From Anarhynchus alexandrinus (Eukaryota; Chordata; Aves; Charadriiformes; Charadriidae), in NCBI GenBank assembly GCA_008711295.1, contig VUYV01000088.1, positions 958,096 through 1,022,095 of the forward strand: a stretch of 64,000 nt of DNA, read 5' to 3'. Made by a program: the position numbers and the translations under genes. Of this stretch, positions 1 through 12,309 are shown piece after piece. Numbering within the stretch: the first letter of the stretch is position 1; every line of letters starts with the position of its first letter. The notes below the pieces were generated by a model. That model was not told the origin of the DNA. It was given only the letters and a program-made list of their open reading frames with translations, and ran no database searches.

Positions 1-1719
1 CCTGCCTGGGAAAGAAACGAGCCTTTCCGACGTGCAGACATTTAGCTCTTCGCTTCTGTATCGACAAACAAAGCCGTAACTCTTCTCGTTTTATTTTTAA
101 GTTTATTATAAGTTCCTTTTTCACTTGGTATATATTCTCTTTTGGAGAAGTGTTTTATACGTGGAGTAGTGTATATATATATGCCACAAATTGAACATGT
201 ACATGAAACCCACATCCGTTTTTTTGTGAACGTTAGACTGCTTTTTAGTCTGGAGAAGGAGAAAGCAGCAGAGAGGAAGAAACTGTGGTATTCCCTGGGA
301 CAGTCTGTGTTTCTAGTACAGGAAATGAGGACTTTCAGTCTAAAGATCTGGAAATACTGAGATTTACCAGGGCTAGTGTTGAACACCACTCATGTTCTGA
401 TGATACCCCGTTATGTCCCATCCTACAGCAGCAGGACCTTCTTTCTGCTGTGCAAATCTTCTGTGCCTCTTCTCTACCTTCTGCTTTATCCCTCTCTCTG
501 TGGAGTTCAAGCGACAGCACAGTCTCTCTGCTTCAGTACTGGGAAGAAGTGACTGTAGATGAGCTGAGTGCCCACCTGCATCCTCTTCCCCAGTGGTGGA
601 GGATAATATGAGATCTTCATGTGACCTTGTGGTGAAACTTGAACAGTTCAGTGGTGTCCTCCAGCAACAGGGAATAGTTCCCCTAACAAGACCAAATTGG
701 GTCTCCATTAGGTTAGAGGAAGAAGGAGTTACTGAGGAGAAAGAGAGAGCCATCACAATCCATCATCCCTGAAAACCCAGTGACCCCAGGGCTGAGCTGT
801 GTAACCACGCCTGCTGCCACAGTAACTTTTTGTGCTGTTGATACCATGAAAGATTCAGTTATTGACCAGTCTTTGAAGTGAAGGTCAAATATAGGAATTA
901 GAGGGAGGTGGTCCCATGGCCTTAAGTGGCCACAGAAAGTTTTCTGTAAATTAACTGCCCAGCTTTCAACACTGACCAGAGGTGATGTTCAAATGCGAGT
1001 AGGCAGACATAAGGGAAGAGGTGCAGTGATTGTGCTGTCCTTCATTTGAGGACAGCTGTGTAGTAGCAATAAATGCGGAACGTTGCTTGAACAGCATCTT
1101 TAAATTTGTCTGCTAATAGTGTTATTCTGAATATTGTACGTACTTCTTTGTTTTGGGAATAGAAATGAGTTTCACTCAGAGACTATAACCTACTCTCTTT
1201 GAAAGCTTACTGGAGTTACTGATAACTGCTTATGAGTTTTTACATACGTGGTCTAAGGTTAATAATATTTTACGAAAACACAGATCGGGTCTTGATCTTC
1301 AGAAAAAAGTTAAAACAAAGTTCAGAAGAAAAAGAGTAGTGAAGTAAGTTGTTACTTATTACACAACACTGCTTATACATCCCTTTGTTGTGCTCCAGAT
1401 GGCATTGGTGTTACTGTACTGTAGCACAGAAGCACCGAAAGGGGAGTAGCTGGAAGGTGGGATGCAGGATGGGGTTCCTCTGGCATCTTTGCCCATCTCA
1501 TACCTGGCGTCCCATATTTCTCCAATGCCAATGCCAGGGTAGCCACTCCTAACCCTTTCTTTTCTGGCTCATGCCTGCATCTGCCATGTGCTCTCTGCAA
1601 TGCTGTTTTGGGGAACTGATACAGGTTGCTAAAAACATTATTTAGGTTGCTTTCCCAAGGGGTTGGATTGAATTGCCAGAGACAGGTTCTGCACAAGCAG
1701 TGGTATTGCTGAATGTGGA
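1..1719. other. Unannotated unique sequence
   Basis: No recognisable gene or repeat was seen. Several 60-127 codon ORFs overlap each other on both strands, as expected by chance, and none shows a family motif. An AATAAA hexamer occurs near 1068 without supporting transcript structure. Confidence 0.5.
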
Positions 1720-1843
1720 AGAACAGCTATTGTCTGTCGATGGGTGTGCTGAAAAAAAGCAGCTACAGACCTCTTTAATCTATTGGCAGGATACTGTTAC
1801 AGGTGAAAGAATAAATACATCTGCACTCTGTTAAATTGTGCTC
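1720..1843 (+). repeat. Left arm of a 124-bp inverted duplication
   Basis: The reverse complement of this segment matches 3418-3541 at roughly 88-90% identity by eye, with one small indel. The match includes the runs around ATAAATACATCTGCA and CCTGTAACAG read on the opposite strand. No flanking target duplication is visible here, while the other arm sits inside a CR1 and has one. I infer that this is the older or source copy. It could also be one member of an unrecognised dispersed family. Confidence 0.75.
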
Positions 1844-2445
1844 TTTGGGGACAAAGATGCTTCTGTCTTTCATGTGTATTACAGGGTAAAGGCAGGCACA
1901 AAGCACGGACACTAGTTGGTGGAAAAATTGCCCCCATGTTAATCTTCTCTCTCCTTGTCGATTCAACTTGATCCTTGTTGTTTGCTGTTCTGGAGAGATA
2001 TTGTCCTCTTTCTTCTACCCAGTCACATGCAGTTCTGTTAACGGCTTATTCTGCCATTGTCTCGGCGGTAGGGCTTGAATTCACTGTGTAGTGAAATTAA
2101 CACAAATTAGGAGCAACTAAGTTGATGTTAGTAGCATTGAACTTATATATCCTGTCATGCCACTTGATGTAAAACTGCAGGCAGATTTAGAAATTCTGGG
2201 CTTTTTTGCTTGCTTGCTTGCTTTAAATTTTCTTAATGAGGTTTGTAGGTGTCCTGGAAAAAAATTTTTAAGGCAGTATTAAATTGATTTGACTTTTTAG
2301 TATAAAATGGAAATTTAAATTGGCTTTACTGTTGGAAAAAGACAATATTGCTTACATCTCAGATCCTGCATACTTTGCTCGTGTTACTCTTCTCCTGGAC
2401 TATGCTCTTGTGCAAGGAGTTTAGGGTCTGGATCCCAGTAAAAAG
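1844..2445. other. Unannotated AT-rich sequence
   Basis: Unique-looking sequence between the inverted-repeat arm and the CR1 tail. A short GCTT run occurs near 2208-2223. Nothing coding was recognised. Confidence 0.5.
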
Positions 2446-3417
2446 AATCATGGAATCATAGAATAGTTTGGGTTGGAAAGGACCTTTAAAGGCCATTTAG
2501 TCCAACCCCCCTGCAATGAGGAGGGACATCTTCAACTAGATCAGGTTGCTCAGAGTCCCATCCAACCTGGCCTTGAATGTTTCCAGAGATGGGGCATCTA
2601 CCACCTCTCTGGACAACTTGTTTCAGTTTCACCACCCTCAGCGTAAAAAATGTCTTCCTTGTATCTAGTTTAAATTGGCCCTTTTTCAGTTTAAAACCAT
2701 TACCCCTTGTCCTATCGCAACAGGCCCTGCTAAAAAGTTTGTCCCCATCTTTCTTATAAGCCCCCTTTAAGTACTGAAAGGCCACAATGAAGTCTCCCCA
2801 GAGCCTTCTCTTCTCCAGGCTGAACAACCCCGACTCTCTCAGCCTGTCTTCATAGCAGAGGTGCTCCAGCCCTCTGATCGTCTTCGTGGCCCTCCTCTGG
2901 ACTCGCTCCAACAGGTCCATGTCTTTCGTGTGCTGATGGCTCCAGAGCTGGATGCAGGACTCCAGGTGGGGCCTCACCGCAGCGGAGTAGAGGGGCAGAA
3001 TCACCTCCCTCGACCTGCTGGTCACGCTTCCCTTGATGCAGCCAAGGATACGGTTGGCCTCCTGATTTTTGAGCTCACATAGCTGGCTCACATCCAGCTT
3101 TTCATCTACCAGTTCCCCCAAGTCCTTCTCGGCAGGGNCCGGGTGGGGTCTCACCGCAGCGGAGTAGAGGGGCAGAATCACCTCCCTCGACCTGCTGGTC
3201 ACGCTTCCCTTGATGCAGCCAAGGATATGGTTGGCCTCCTGAGTTTTGAGCTCACATAGCTGGCTCACGTCCAGCTTTTCATCTACCAGTACCCCCAAGT
3301 CCTTCTTGGCAGGGCTGCTCTCAATCTCTTCATCCTCCAGCCTGTATTGATACTGAGGGTTGCCCCAACCCAGGTGCATGATCCTGCACTTGGCCTTGTT
3401 GAACCTCATGAGGTTCA
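2446..3417 (-). mobile_element. CR1 LINE, 3' half, with relic of ORF2 (reverse transcriptase C-terminus and 3' tail)
   Basis: The element runs on the minus strand. Its 3' end, at 2446, begins with the avian CR1 tail (ATGATTCC/ATTCTATG type on the minus strand), followed by the conserved 3' region around the CCAACCCCCC motif. A minus-strand frame of 315 codons (2486-3433) reads as the C-terminal part of CR1 ORF2. Familiar family words include [22 protein letters not shown] and [11 protein letters not shown]. The element is 5'-truncated, as most CR1 copies are. It contains a 173-bp in-frame repeat next to an ambiguous base at 3138, and it is interrupted at 3418 by an inverted duplication. The long open frame and good match suggest a fairly young copy. 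It cannot mobilise alone, because the start of ORF2 is missing. Confidence 0.95.
2965..3314 (-). repeat. Direct duplication of 173 bp within CR1, joined at one N
   Basis: Unit 1 is 2965-3137 and unit 2 is 3142-3314, with a 177-bp offset. They differ at about six positions (roughly 96-97% identity by eye). The junction is four bases including the N at 3138. Because 177 is a multiple of three, the ORF2 reading frame continues through both units. This may be a misjoin of two CR1 copies during assembly or a true duplication. Confidence 0.9.
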
Positions 3418-3541
3418 GAGTAGAATTTAACAAAGGGTGCAGATGTATTTATTCTTTCACCTGTAACAGTATCCTGCAGTTAGATTAAAGTGGTCTGTAG
3501 CTGTGTTTTTTCAGCACATCCATCGGCAGGCAACAGCTGTT
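3418..3541 (-). repeat. Right arm of inverted duplication, inserted in CR1
   Basis: This 124-bp block interrupts the CR1 homology and is the reverse complement of 1720-1843. It is flanked by the same 13 bases, CTCATGAGGTTCA, at 3405-3417 and 3542-3554. The CR1 consensus has that sequence once, so the repeat looks like a target-site duplication. The block itself has no CR1 similarity and no poly-A or microsatellite tail. Confidence 0.8.
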
Positions 3542-3673
3542 CTCATGAGGTTCACACGAACCCGCTCCTCAAGCTTGTCCAGGTCCCTCTGGATGGCATC
3601 CTGTCCCTCAGGCCTGTCAACCGCACCACTCAGCTTGGTTTCATCTGCAAACTTGCTGAGGGTGCACTCGACA
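3542..3673 (-). mobile_element. CR1 LINE, 5' continuation of the interrupted copy
   Basis: Homology to CR1 ORF2 resumes after the insertion. On the minus strand it encodes the region around [14 protein letters not shown] (3645-3604), the YADD-type motif area of the reverse transcriptase: FADET here stands for the FADDT of the family. Similarity stops near 3673, which is taken as the 5' truncation point. Confidence 0.88.
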
Positions 3674-6317
3674 TAAATCGAATTTATATTCCATAAAGAC
3701 ATGGTACAAAAATTATCCGTTTTGAGTCTTGAGCACTGAAACTTTCTAGAAGATATCTGAATTCTTTTGTTTTCAATAGGAATTGAGGACACCTAGACCA
3801 AGTGGAGTTATTGCAAGCTCTTCAGGGAAAACCAACCATTTCAAAACATCTTATTAAAATCAAAGATGAAACTGATGAGACTGAAATAAGCAACCCGATC
3901 TACTTTTCTTGGCTAACAGAACTACCTTGATTCTCTAGCTGTTGTTGTAGATGCTCTTAAAAAGAATATTAAAAGCAGCTGTCACCTATTTTTTCCCATC
4001 AAAATGTATGAATTTTAAATAGCTCTTGCTATGAAAGCTAGGTCAATATTTTGGGCTGGAATGGAAAAATAAGTCTTTTTATGGATAAAGCAAAGGATAA
4101 TAAGGATAATTTAAATGTGTGTTTCAATTAGAAATAAAAGGTTTTTTTATATGTATTTTATTTGTCTGCTAATAAGAAATGGCAGGTAGGTAAAGTCTGG
4201 CAGAAAGGGGGATCTCTGGTGTGTTGCATCCAGTGAGCAATCTATATACAAAACCATATCAATAACAAGGCATTTCTTTGTGATGAATTGCAGACATTGT
4301 TGAAGAGACACACATCTCCTTTCCTAGTACACCAGAAAACCCCACCTCCAGAAAAATCTGGTTAGTCCTAGATTTAATACATCAGTACATCAGTGTTCGG
4401 TGAAGCCTTCCCAAGCGAGGACACCAGATTGGTTGCCCTTGTAATCTGGGACATTCAGTAAGCTTCTGGCTTTTTTCATGTGAGCTGTTTGCCAGGTTCT
4501 CTGAGTGTTTTTGGGCTGTGTTCTCATTCCTCTGAGTACTGCTTCAGATCCTGTCCTGATCGCCATACTTTCTGACCACCTTCCAGTTGTGCATTATGAG
4601 ACATGAGTGATATCTCTCACGTATAGTTTGGTTTTGTTTTCTTCTTGGTTTTCCTTTGGGTTGTTGCAGGTGACAAGTCCTTACAATTTCAGCAAATCCA
4701 TCCACTTTCAGGAAGCCCCACTTTTTATGTGTTCTCCTGGATGTCTCTTTCTCACATCGTAAATGAGGTGTCATACCTGCACATGTGGACAGCAGTATCT
4801 AGCATGCAAGATGATTATGGTAAATTCTGGAGGTAGATTAATTAGTATAAAAATCTAAAATGCATGTGACCTAGCAAGTGTCTCAAAATCCGGCTCTGCA
4901 AGTGGAATTCTCTCCAGACACTCTTAGAAGTGTCTTTTCTCATGTTGAAGGCAAACCATCTTTAGCATCTTACAGCTACTGGAGGAAGCACATTGCAAGC
5001 GGGCTTGGGCACGGGGTTCTGATAAGTTCTCATTCATTTTTATATCTTCCGACTCTCTGATGTGATACAGCTTTCAGAACAAGAGCAAAAATTAAATGGT
5101 GCACTGAGGAACTTGTCTATTGACACAGGAGAGCAGTTTGCCACAAATGGTTCAAGAAGAGGGGGAGGGTTTGACGAGGTGACCTCTGAAAGTCACTTCC
5201 AACACAAATTATTTTTTCAGTATTGGTGGGTTGGCAGAATACTTGTTTCTCTGTATACTTTCCTTAAAATTAAGGAGGAAGATTTTCTGACCTCTGTGAG
5301 GGGTCTGGATCCATTTATGGTTTGTCATTTGTATTTCAGAACCAAGTTACAATCGCTACAGCAGCACTATCTCTTATTTTTGTTAAAAGATAATGCCAGC
5401 TCCAAGGCACTTCAGTATAATAAAGAGCTCAAGGGTGGTGGGGAGAGCAACCATACAAAACTATTAATAATTTGTCCACATTCATAGAAAAGCTCTATGG
5501 CGAAGGTGGAAACACTTTTTTTCTAGTGCATGGGTACTGTTCTGTAATCTATATTCACTCTTGACTATTTTGTCTTCAAATACATTTAGCCCTAAAAATA
5601 TTTTTGAAGCCAAATGACTGGTTTCACAGCCAAAATCATGTGCCAAAGAGTAGACTGTAAGCTATCTGATACTGTTGCAGACCTAGGCACATTTTAAGAG
5701 GAAAGTTGTTTGGCAAAGGAAATGAATTGCAATTGCCCTGAAGGGAAGCCTACACCGCTTCTTCTACTCGTGTGTGATACAACTGCTGAAGGCAAATTGG
5801 CAAGATTTTTAGATTCTTGCACATTGTTAGGTTAATAAAAGAGCAATCAGACCACTTTAACCCATCTCCTTCCTGGCATAGTCTATATATAGGCAAATGG
5901 AGGTCCGGCACCAAGGGCAGAAGCAGCAGTACAGCAAGGAGACTGGCTGGTAGGTGTTTCAGCACTGATCTGTAATGGTCCCACCCGGCCAGCATCACTT
6001 GCTTCTATGTGGTGTCAGATGTCCTTGTAAAGATGTTTCTTCGTGATCTCTATTACCTGGAAGGGTGGCATACGTGTGTCTATAGCCAGATGTTGACACA
6101 GGCTGCCAATCAAGTCAACCACTGTTGATATCACGGTATACCTTTCCATCAGTTTCAGATATCGTTCTCCTGTCACTTGCTGATCTGTGCCCGTACCGAG
6201 CCTCATCACATTCAGGTCTTGTTTCCACTGCCCTGCTGCTGGCAACTTATTATATTCAGGCACTCAACTCTTCATCAAGGCGAGGTTGTAATGCTCCTAC
6301 AACACATTATCTTGCAG
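3674..6317. other. Unannotated sequence
   Basis: No confident gene or repeat was found. The longest frame (5062-5487, +, 141 codons) has no recognised domain. A short stretch near 5165-5215 resembles a CR1 3' end but is too short to call. Confidence 0.45.
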
Positions 6318-6931
6318 CAATGAAGGCAAACTGTGTCCTGGGCTGCATTAGCAGGAGTATATCCTGAAGATCAAGGGTTGTGATTAACCCATTTGGCACT
6401 TGTTAGGCCATACCTGAACTATAATGTCTAGTTTGAGTTTCCCCTGTTCAAAAGAGACTCAAAAAAGTTAAAGCATATCTACTAAAGGACCAGCAAGAGG
6501 ATTAGAGGGCTGGTGAACTTGACATATGAAGAAAGGCTGAAGGAATAGTGGTCAGCCCAGAGAAGATGAGGTTCAAGGGGAATCTAATCATGGATTCCCA
6601 ATACCTGAAATGTAGTTATGTGGAAGACAGAAGCAGTCACTGCACAAGGATGCATGGTGACAGGACAAGAAGCAATGGGCACAAGTTGATTTAGGGGAAA
6701 TTCTGCAAGGAGATAAGAAGGAAATTCTTCATTTTGTGAAGAATGAAATTTAATATTGGATTTGTTTGCCCAAAGAAGTGGTGGAATCCCTCTTGCTAGA
6801 AACGTTCAAGGCTTGGCTTGACAGGGGTCTCAATAATCCAGGCTAAGGCCTGCTTTCAATAGAAGTTTGGACCAGATCATCTCCAAAAGTTCCTTCCTAC
6901 TCAGACACTTCTATTATTCTATGGTTCTTTT
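6318..6931 (+). mobile_element. Old CR1 LINE fragment, 3' end
   Basis: Diverged CR1 in plus orientation. Recognisable landmarks, in order, are the ORF2 stretch for the LGC(I) motif (around 6338-6352), the 'RITRGLENL'-type region, the 'AGAAGGAAATTCTT' block before the 3' end, and a terminal TCTATTATTCTATGG tail at about 6911-6925. Numerous stops and indels show it is much older than the copy at 2.4 kb. It is 5'-truncated. Confidence 0.88.
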
Positions 6932-8290
6932 ATTCTCTGCATATTCAACTCAACAAAACCTAAAATTTCTTGTTGCAGTGAGGAATATCTTTTAGGGAAT
7001 CACAGATATATTCTCCCATTAGCTTGATGAGACTAACAACTGACAAAAACTTGTTTTAATTTTGTGACTTCTACTAATTATTCAGTAAGCTTGCAAAATT
7101 TCCCATCAGCCCTTTCACTTATTGAAATTGCTTACATGAACTGGTTGGATTTCACAGATTTTTTTCACCTGGTACCTTACTATCCAATTAGAAAGATAAA
7201 TAGATAGTGGAAAAATCAATTAAAGCAGAAAAGTTTTAATGTGTTAAACTAGAATTGGTTCTGACCTGGAAGAATTGGGTCATTATCTAAATATTCCCAA
7301 GTCTTGGAATTGCTTTCATCCTGTGGTTGAGCTCTGGTTCCACTGTACTTCTTAAGAAAATTAATCTAAATTTTATTCTAAAGTAGGAGTTCTGAAGAGT
7401 TTGAAGATTGCTATATTTACAACATCAAACAATTTAGAGGCAAAATGAATGACTTTATGCTTCTATTCAGACTTGTGAAATTATGAGGTCATGGAAAGAG
7501 AGGGGTTCTCTTGTTAACTCAACTATTTCCATAATTAACATTCATTTGGCTACTTGAGGTTTAGCATGCCGTTTCATTAAAATAATGCAATTGCAGATAG
7601 AGAAAAAAAGTTTTGAAAGTATAATTGGTTTTCATTGTCAATATAACTTAAAATCCCATTAGCCTCAAAATTTCAGCATTGTTTTCCTAATGACTTGCAT
7701 AATTGGATCATCAGATTTCTCTCCTTTAAAAAAAGGACTCACTTGGTGGTTTTAAAGGTTATTATTTGCATGAATTTTTCCCCCTCAGTGTTACATTTCC
7801 ACTTCTATTTCCACCAGCGCTGAAAGGTCAGAGACCTAGCGAGTTAAATGAAATCATGTCAAGAGCAACTAGAGCTGTTACTTCCCCCTCCCTCTTTTTT
7901 TTTTTTTCTTTGAGATACTGACAGCTACTGGCAAATGCATGCATGCTACCAGTTTGAATTGAGATACATGTCTACCTCAACCCATTAAGGCAATTTAGAG
8001 CACTCTTCCGGGTCTTCCATGGCGGTATTCTCTCTTTCACACGTGCCTGTGGCAAGTTTTGTCACTTAATTTCAGGAATTCTGGTGCACTCTTTCTTAAC
8101 TTAAATGGACACCTCTTGGAGACATTCTAAAATACAAAGTGTGACAAAGAGGTGCGGATAGTCACATCAATATGTATTTTCTAGAGGTACTACATTCATA
8201 TAAATAAACTAGGTCTACCATACATATTACTAAAAAAATTCCCTTCTCATGTTCCATGTGTCTGTTGTCAAAGGAGTCAAACACATTAAA
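6932..8290. other. Unannotated AT-rich sequence
   Basis: AT-rich unique sequence with several TAATTG/CAATTA-like words and a T run near 7897-7911. There is no open frame of note and no repeat was recognised. Confidence 0.45.
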
Positions 8291-9905
8291 AATCATAGAG
8301 AAATCCCATTTCTGGAAGAGATCTTGAGAGGTTATCCACTACATGCTCTCGCCCCAAGGCATGTTCAACTCTTCGTAAACCATCCCTGACAAATGTTCAG
8401 CCTACCAATTCTTAAAAATCTCCAGTGTTGAAAAGTCGATACATCTAGGCAATTTATTAAAGTGTTTCACAGTATTTACCATTCATTCCCCTAATATCTA
8501 ACTTAGATCTCCATTGCTGCATTTCAGGCTAGTTGATTTGTTCATTTCCTATTTGAATTTGCTCCTGTCCTCTACGCAGTAACCTCTTAAAATATTTGAA
8601 GACCATCAAAATGCTCTTCAAATGCTGCTTATCTACACTAAACAAACCAACTCATTTTGGTTTGTCCTCAAAGGTCATATTTCATAACCCTTTGATTATT
8701 CTTGTCTCTTTAGTTGGTCAGCATCTTTCCTGAAATCTAGACAAAGCACTTGAGATGACTGAAATAAACAGAAAGTTTATTTCCTTTGTCTTCTATATGG
8801 TTCTTTTGTTTATACCTTCCAGAACAAAGCTTCCTTTTTGTCTTTGAAATAGCCTAGCATTGCTGACTCATGCTCAATTTATGATCCACTGTAGCCCATG
8901 CATCCATTTTCAGCAGAACTGTTACTCCTTATCCTATAATTGTGCAGTTACTCTTACCTAAGTGGAGAACTTTTGATTTTTTGCCATTATTAAATTGCAT
9001 CCTAGTCACTTCAGACCATTTCTCCCATTTATAATAATCAGCTTGAATTCTAACCTCGTCATCCACATGCTTTTTCGCCTCTCCCAGCTTTGAATCATCT
9101 GCAAATACAGCAAGTATATTCCCTACTCCATCATGCAGTTTTTATTATTGGAAGGGTTCCATAGACCTAGACTTCAAATCAGTCCCCAGTGGACCTCACT
9201 GTTACATCCTTCCAGCTGAACAGTTCCTCTTTATGCATAGTATCCCAATCAGTTGTGTCCCTGCCTTATGGCAGTTTCAGGAAGACCCTGGATTGCATAG
9301 AAAAATGTCATAAAAGACACTGTCAAAAGCTTTACTAAAGTAAAGATATTTTTCTTTTCAATACACAGGGCTGTCACCATGTCATAGGAGAAAACTCGGT
9401 TGCTTTGACGTGATTTGTTCTTGACAAATCCACATTGTCTGATTCTTATCCCCTTGTTACCGTCCAGATGTTTGAATATTTGAACCAGTACTTTTTTTTT
9501 TTTTTGTAATTGAAATTAGATTGACTGATCTACACTTCTTTTTCACTTTTTTAAAGATAGCAACTATGATTGCCTTTTTCTGTTTTCTGAAATTTTACCT
9601 GTCCACACTCTGTTCTCAAAATAATTGCTAAGGGCTCTGAGATCACTTCAGCCAGTTCTCTAAGTACTCTCCGGTGAATTTCATCAGGACCAGCCAGTTT
9701 AAAAACATCCAGCTTCTCAAAGTAGAATTAAACCTGTACTTTACCTTTTCCATCCCGAGTTCTTACCCTTTTGTCGTTGATGCTAATTGTGTTAGACATC
9801 TAATCACAGCCACTGTATCAAGTGAAGACTGAAAGAAAAAAACCCTACATTCTGCTCTTTGGCCATCTGTGCAGCATTGAGCCCTCTCGTACTTAGGAAC
9901 CTATG
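8291..9905 (-). mobile_element. Ancient CR1/L3-like LINE with reverse transcriptase relic
   Basis: Minus-strand element about 1.6 kb long. The 3' side (8291 onward) has the tail-proximal words of the CR1 clade. Near 9715-9590, the minus strand reads in short frames as the start of the reverse transcriptase domain: an AGPDEIHRRVLRELAEV-like motif, then a KTEKGN-like segment. Near 9440-9400 there is a SRTNHVKATEF-like segment. Stops and frameshifts are frequent, and a T run near 9490 interrupts it. The 5' limit near 9905 is uncertain. Confidence 0.8.
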
Positions 9906-11240
9906 AAATGTTTTGATAATCTCTACTTTGTATAGTGGTAGAATAAGGAAAGAGGAAGAAAGCACTGTTCACATTTAAACTAATTTTTGACCTCAGAAGG
10001 AAGTGAAGAGTCTAATTTGGGCCAGATACATATGTGGGATTCATCCCACTCATTTTGATCAATAAAAAAATTCGATATCTAGTTTAAGCACGGTCTGCAG
10101 GTGTCCCTCTGGAGGCAATGGAATGTACAAAGTCACTTCAAGGATCAGGGTTTCTGCTCTCTTTCCAGATACCTGTGTTAGATGAAACCCAACCCGTCAA
10201 GAACACATGATGATGATATCAATGCAAGCAGACATTGGGGACTGCAATTCAGCGAGGACTCGGTGCTTGGGAAGTCTTTATTACATTTTATGGCAAGCAC
10301 ATCACCGTGGGCAAATGGCCAGGTATTTCTCCAGTTACATCATAAGCTTTATGACTGCATTGCCTCAGCCCCGTCTTTTGCAAAAGTTAATCTCAATTTA
10401 CATTCTGATTGTCAAGATGTTTAATTTTGTGCACAGCATTGTGTTTGACACAACACTGTTTTTGGTATTTTTTTTGAGGGAATCTAAATTATGCAGGAAT
10501 TATTCATGAGTTTATGCATGTATATTGGTCAAAATAATCTGTTTCTGTGCAAGAAAGGAAGTTGCCAGCAGCCAGAAGTTGGCTACAGCCCACTTCTTCT
10601 GTCTTCCAAAATAACTTTAAAGTCTCGGAAAAACTTGTATTTTAGCTGGTTTTAAAATGACTTCCAAAAGATGATTTTCAAAATAGTTTGGCTTATAGCA
10701 CGGTATCAATTTAAGGCAGCATGACTTACTGTCACGTAACCAGAGTAGTGACCTAGCTGAAGCCCAAGCCTGTTTTACAGGATTAAATCTTTTTTGTCTC
10801 ACCAGTGTAGTCAAACAGTCCAAACTTACTGCCTCAGCTTCCCTAGTTTTTGGGACTTGTTTATTGCAGCACTCATTCCATCTCCATCCCCTTAAAGACC
10901 ACGTCTTCCCCTGCGTGTCCCTAGAGGCGTGACGCACGCAGGACTGTGAATCAGCATCAGATATTTGCTTCGTGGTGGATGCCAAGAAAACCAATCATGT
11001 TGTATGTTGGTCAAAGCATTCAGTGGCACTTCAGTCATCTTTAAATGTTTAGTATTACCTGAATTTCCTTCAGGTCTTTTTTTTTTTTTTTTTTTTGAGG
11101 TGACATCATGAACTTTTTTTTTTTTATTTGTAGAATCTACATCTTCTTTTCCTTTCTCTTCCTGCAGCTGACTGGAATTTGATGTATGCACCGTGCATTA
11201 TGCAAGTCTCTGCTCAGCTTGGCTACAATATATTATGACT
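9906..11240. other. Unannotated sequence with T runs
   Basis: No gene was recognised. T-rich homopolymer runs occur at about 11078-11096 and 11114-11124. ORFs of 80-125 codons on both strands lack family motifs. Confidence 0.45.
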
Positions 11241-11313
11241 GCGTGTGTGTGTGTGTGTGTCTGTGTGTGTGTGTGTCTGTGTGTGTGTGTGTATGCAGAG
11301 ACACACATGTGTG
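11241..11313 (+). repeat. (TG)n microsatellite
   Basis: Nearly continuous TG dinucleotides with two CTG interruptions run to about 11292, followed by a shorter imperfect TG/CA stretch. This is a simple sequence repeat. Confidence 0.95.
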
Positions 11314-12309
11314 TGGTAGGTTCCTGAAAAAAATAAAAACAACAGAGTTTTTCCTTTCATTCTGATTTGAATGATTACCCTTCACTTGATAAAGTCTGGC
11401 ACGTACCTCGGTGTTTCGTATGAACTGTCACAATAACCTGACTCTAACACAGATCCCTGCCCCGGCGTCCTGAGGTTTGCGATGTGCCTCCTTATTCCAT
11501 TAGCACTTTGTCACCTGCTCCCCTGATGCCACTGTTATGCAGAGAAGGGGTTTAGGGGGAGGTTCTTGGTAGTGTTGAAAAGTCTCTTTGTATCGCACTC
11601 CCTCTGTCTCTCCCCACTCTCAGTTTGCACAATACCTATTTATATGTTTCTGCTTATCTCATCTCACCCACTGATGTATCTCACATGCAACTTGTGCAGC
11701 CTTATTGTGGAGGCTTATGAATTTAAATATTTGGGGTTTATTTTGGACATGATATAGTATAATAACAAGGCTGTTATCTGTTCCCTTCTGTGTAGTTGCT
11801 TATCAGTGTTTCAGAGGAGGACACTTTTCCTCTGACATGACAGTAAGAATTGGCTGAACTAGTTTCTGGAATGTCTGTAAGGGAGGGATCTGAGCCACAG
11901 ATTTCCTTCTGGGCTGGTGAGCTTATTTCTGTGGCTTTTTTTTCTGTGATTCCTAATAAATTCCATCTATTTCAGCCTGTCCCTACCAAGAAGGCAGTGG
12001 AACAGGAGTGACTGAGCAGATGAATAAAAAAAAAAAAACAAAGCAGAAAGGAACTGCACAGTATTTCCTTCTTTTGGTTCACGTAATTAAAAAAATATTC
12101 AAAATGTTCCTTTATTAAGCAGCCATACGCAATCATAGTTTATGTTAACCTTTTATATTACTGATGACATCATATAAATATCATTGATATTACTGGCATA
12201 AAATGACCGTAAGTGTATAGTTTTTACTTCACATATCAGTAATGAGATACTGCACATAAGGATGATGTAATATTTTTGTATTTATAATGCAGAGGAAGTA
12301 GATTAGAAA
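11314..12309. other. Unannotated sequence
   Basis: No gene or named repeat was recognised. An A run occurs near 12026-12038. Confidence 0.45.

Noticed and set aside
5165..5215. CR1 3' end
   Set aside because: The GAGGTGACCTCTGAAAGTCAC word resembles CR1, but there is no ATTCTATG tail and no convincing upstream body.
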